Of a DNA stretch of 53,545 nucleotides, positions 53,337-53,545 are shown in pieces. Under the pieces are notes generated by a model. It saw only the letters and a list, made by a program, of their open reading frames with translations, was not told the origin of the DNA and searched no databases. Every line of letters starts with the position of its first letter. The stretch's first letter is position 1. The DNA is taken from positions 1-53,545 of the forward strand of contig JAGWVC010000014.1 in the NCBI GenBank assembly GCA_018971065.1. The letters run 5' to 3'. Made by a program: the position numbers and the translations under genes. The DNA is from Sphingomonadales bacterium. GTDB taxonomy: Bacteria; Pseudomonadota; Alphaproteobacteria; Sphingomonadales; Sphingomonadaceae.

Positions 53337-53545
53337 TCACAACCCGGCGTAAATCGGGAACTTCGCGCAGAGTTCTCCGACGCGGGCCTGCACCGAAGCC
53401 TCGACCTGCGCGTCACCGGCATCGCCGTTCTTGCGCAGCCCTTCGACCACTTCGGCGATCAGCCCGCCGATCTGCTCGAACTCGGCGACGCCGAAGCCGC
53501 GGGTGGTGCCCGCCGGGGTGCCCAGCCGGATGCCGCTGGTGACGA
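53337..53545 (-). CDS. glyA: Serine hydroxymethyltransferase, C-terminal part (cut by window edge)
   Basis: The last 68 codons of glyA, read on the minus strand from the right edge and ending at the TGA at 53337. Recognisable pieces are [16 protein letters not shown] and the C-terminal KFPIYAGL, characteristic of the enzyme. It uses methylene-THF and glycine to make serine, linking sarcosine oxidase with sdaA. It is followed by a 159-bp gap before the cupin-sox genes and may be cotranscribed with them. Confidence 0.93.
   Translation of the reverse strand, partial: VTSGIRLGTPAGTTRGFGVAEFEQIGGLIAEVVEGLRKNGDAGDAQVEASVQARVGELCAKFPIYAGL

Overview
The window is a GC-rich, densely packed catabolic region of an alphaproteobacterium, most likely a sphingomonad (Novosphingobium/Sphingomonas type). 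The lineage call rests on codon bias, the TonB-dependent receptor paired with a TPR-sulfotransferase, the many 4-nt gene overlaps, and RIME-like palindromes built around an AAACCGGT..CCCACTTTT core. No rRNA, tRNA, CRISPR array, transposase or phage gene was seen, and no gap exceeds 300 bp. The window is cut inside a formate dehydrogenase alpha subunit on the left and inside glyA on the right.

The theme is demethylation of N-methylated amines (glycine betaine, and probably proline or hydroxyproline betaine) with complete disposal of the C1 units. From left to right: (1) 1-4277, a glutathione-dependent formaldehyde-to-formate operon (adhI, fghA, fdsGBA). (2) 4380-9574, regulators, a proline-racemase-family enzyme and an MFS importer. 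(3) 9857-13800, an MttB-superfamily methyltransferase with two SDR dehydrogenases and a DMT-type transporter. (4) 13807-18291, a FAD amine/imino-acid oxidase, an aldehyde dehydrogenase and a DapA-family lyase under a GntR regulator. Together with the racemase-family enzyme these match the steps of hydroxyproline degradation to 2-oxoglutarate. (5) 18384-23577, a GbdR-like AraC regulator, a Rieske betaine demethylase with its reductase, and two LysR regulators. (6) 23672-27055, a second MttB homologue, a 2-oxoglutarate/Fe(II) oxygenase and ProC. (7) 27128-31978, a sulfotransferase and a TonB receptor. (8) 32162-37950, two TMADH-like N-demethylases, a TetR regulator and an LDH2-family imine reductase. 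(9) 37957-44716, a corrinoid module: ferredoxin-like protein, RACo-type activator, GFA-fold protein, methyl-THF:corrinoid methyltransferase, MetF, a MetV-like protein, DUF1638 and a corrinoid protein. (10) 44981-47705, purU, a prolyl-tRNA-deacylase-like gene and sdaA. (11) 47913-53545, sarcosine oxidase soxBDAG, a cupin and the end of glyA.

Inferred logic: methyl groups leave by two routes. The Rieske oxygenase, the TMADH-like enzymes and possibly sarcosine oxidase release formaldehyde, which the glutathione route oxidises to formate and then CO2. The MttB homologues would pass methyl groups through the corrinoid protein to tetrahydrofolate, where MetF/MetV oxidise methyl-THF. PurU then releases formate for the same formate dehydrogenase. 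The demethylated skeletons (glycine, proline, hydroxyproline) feed GlyA/SdaA to pyruvate, or the proline and hydroxyproline steps. An acetogen-like corrinoid methyl branch beside oxygenases and sarcosine oxidase in a probable aerobe is the most notable feature. A second is the shared Arg/Gly-rich tails on four proteins of that branch. All functions are assigned from sequence motifs and context only; no database search was run.
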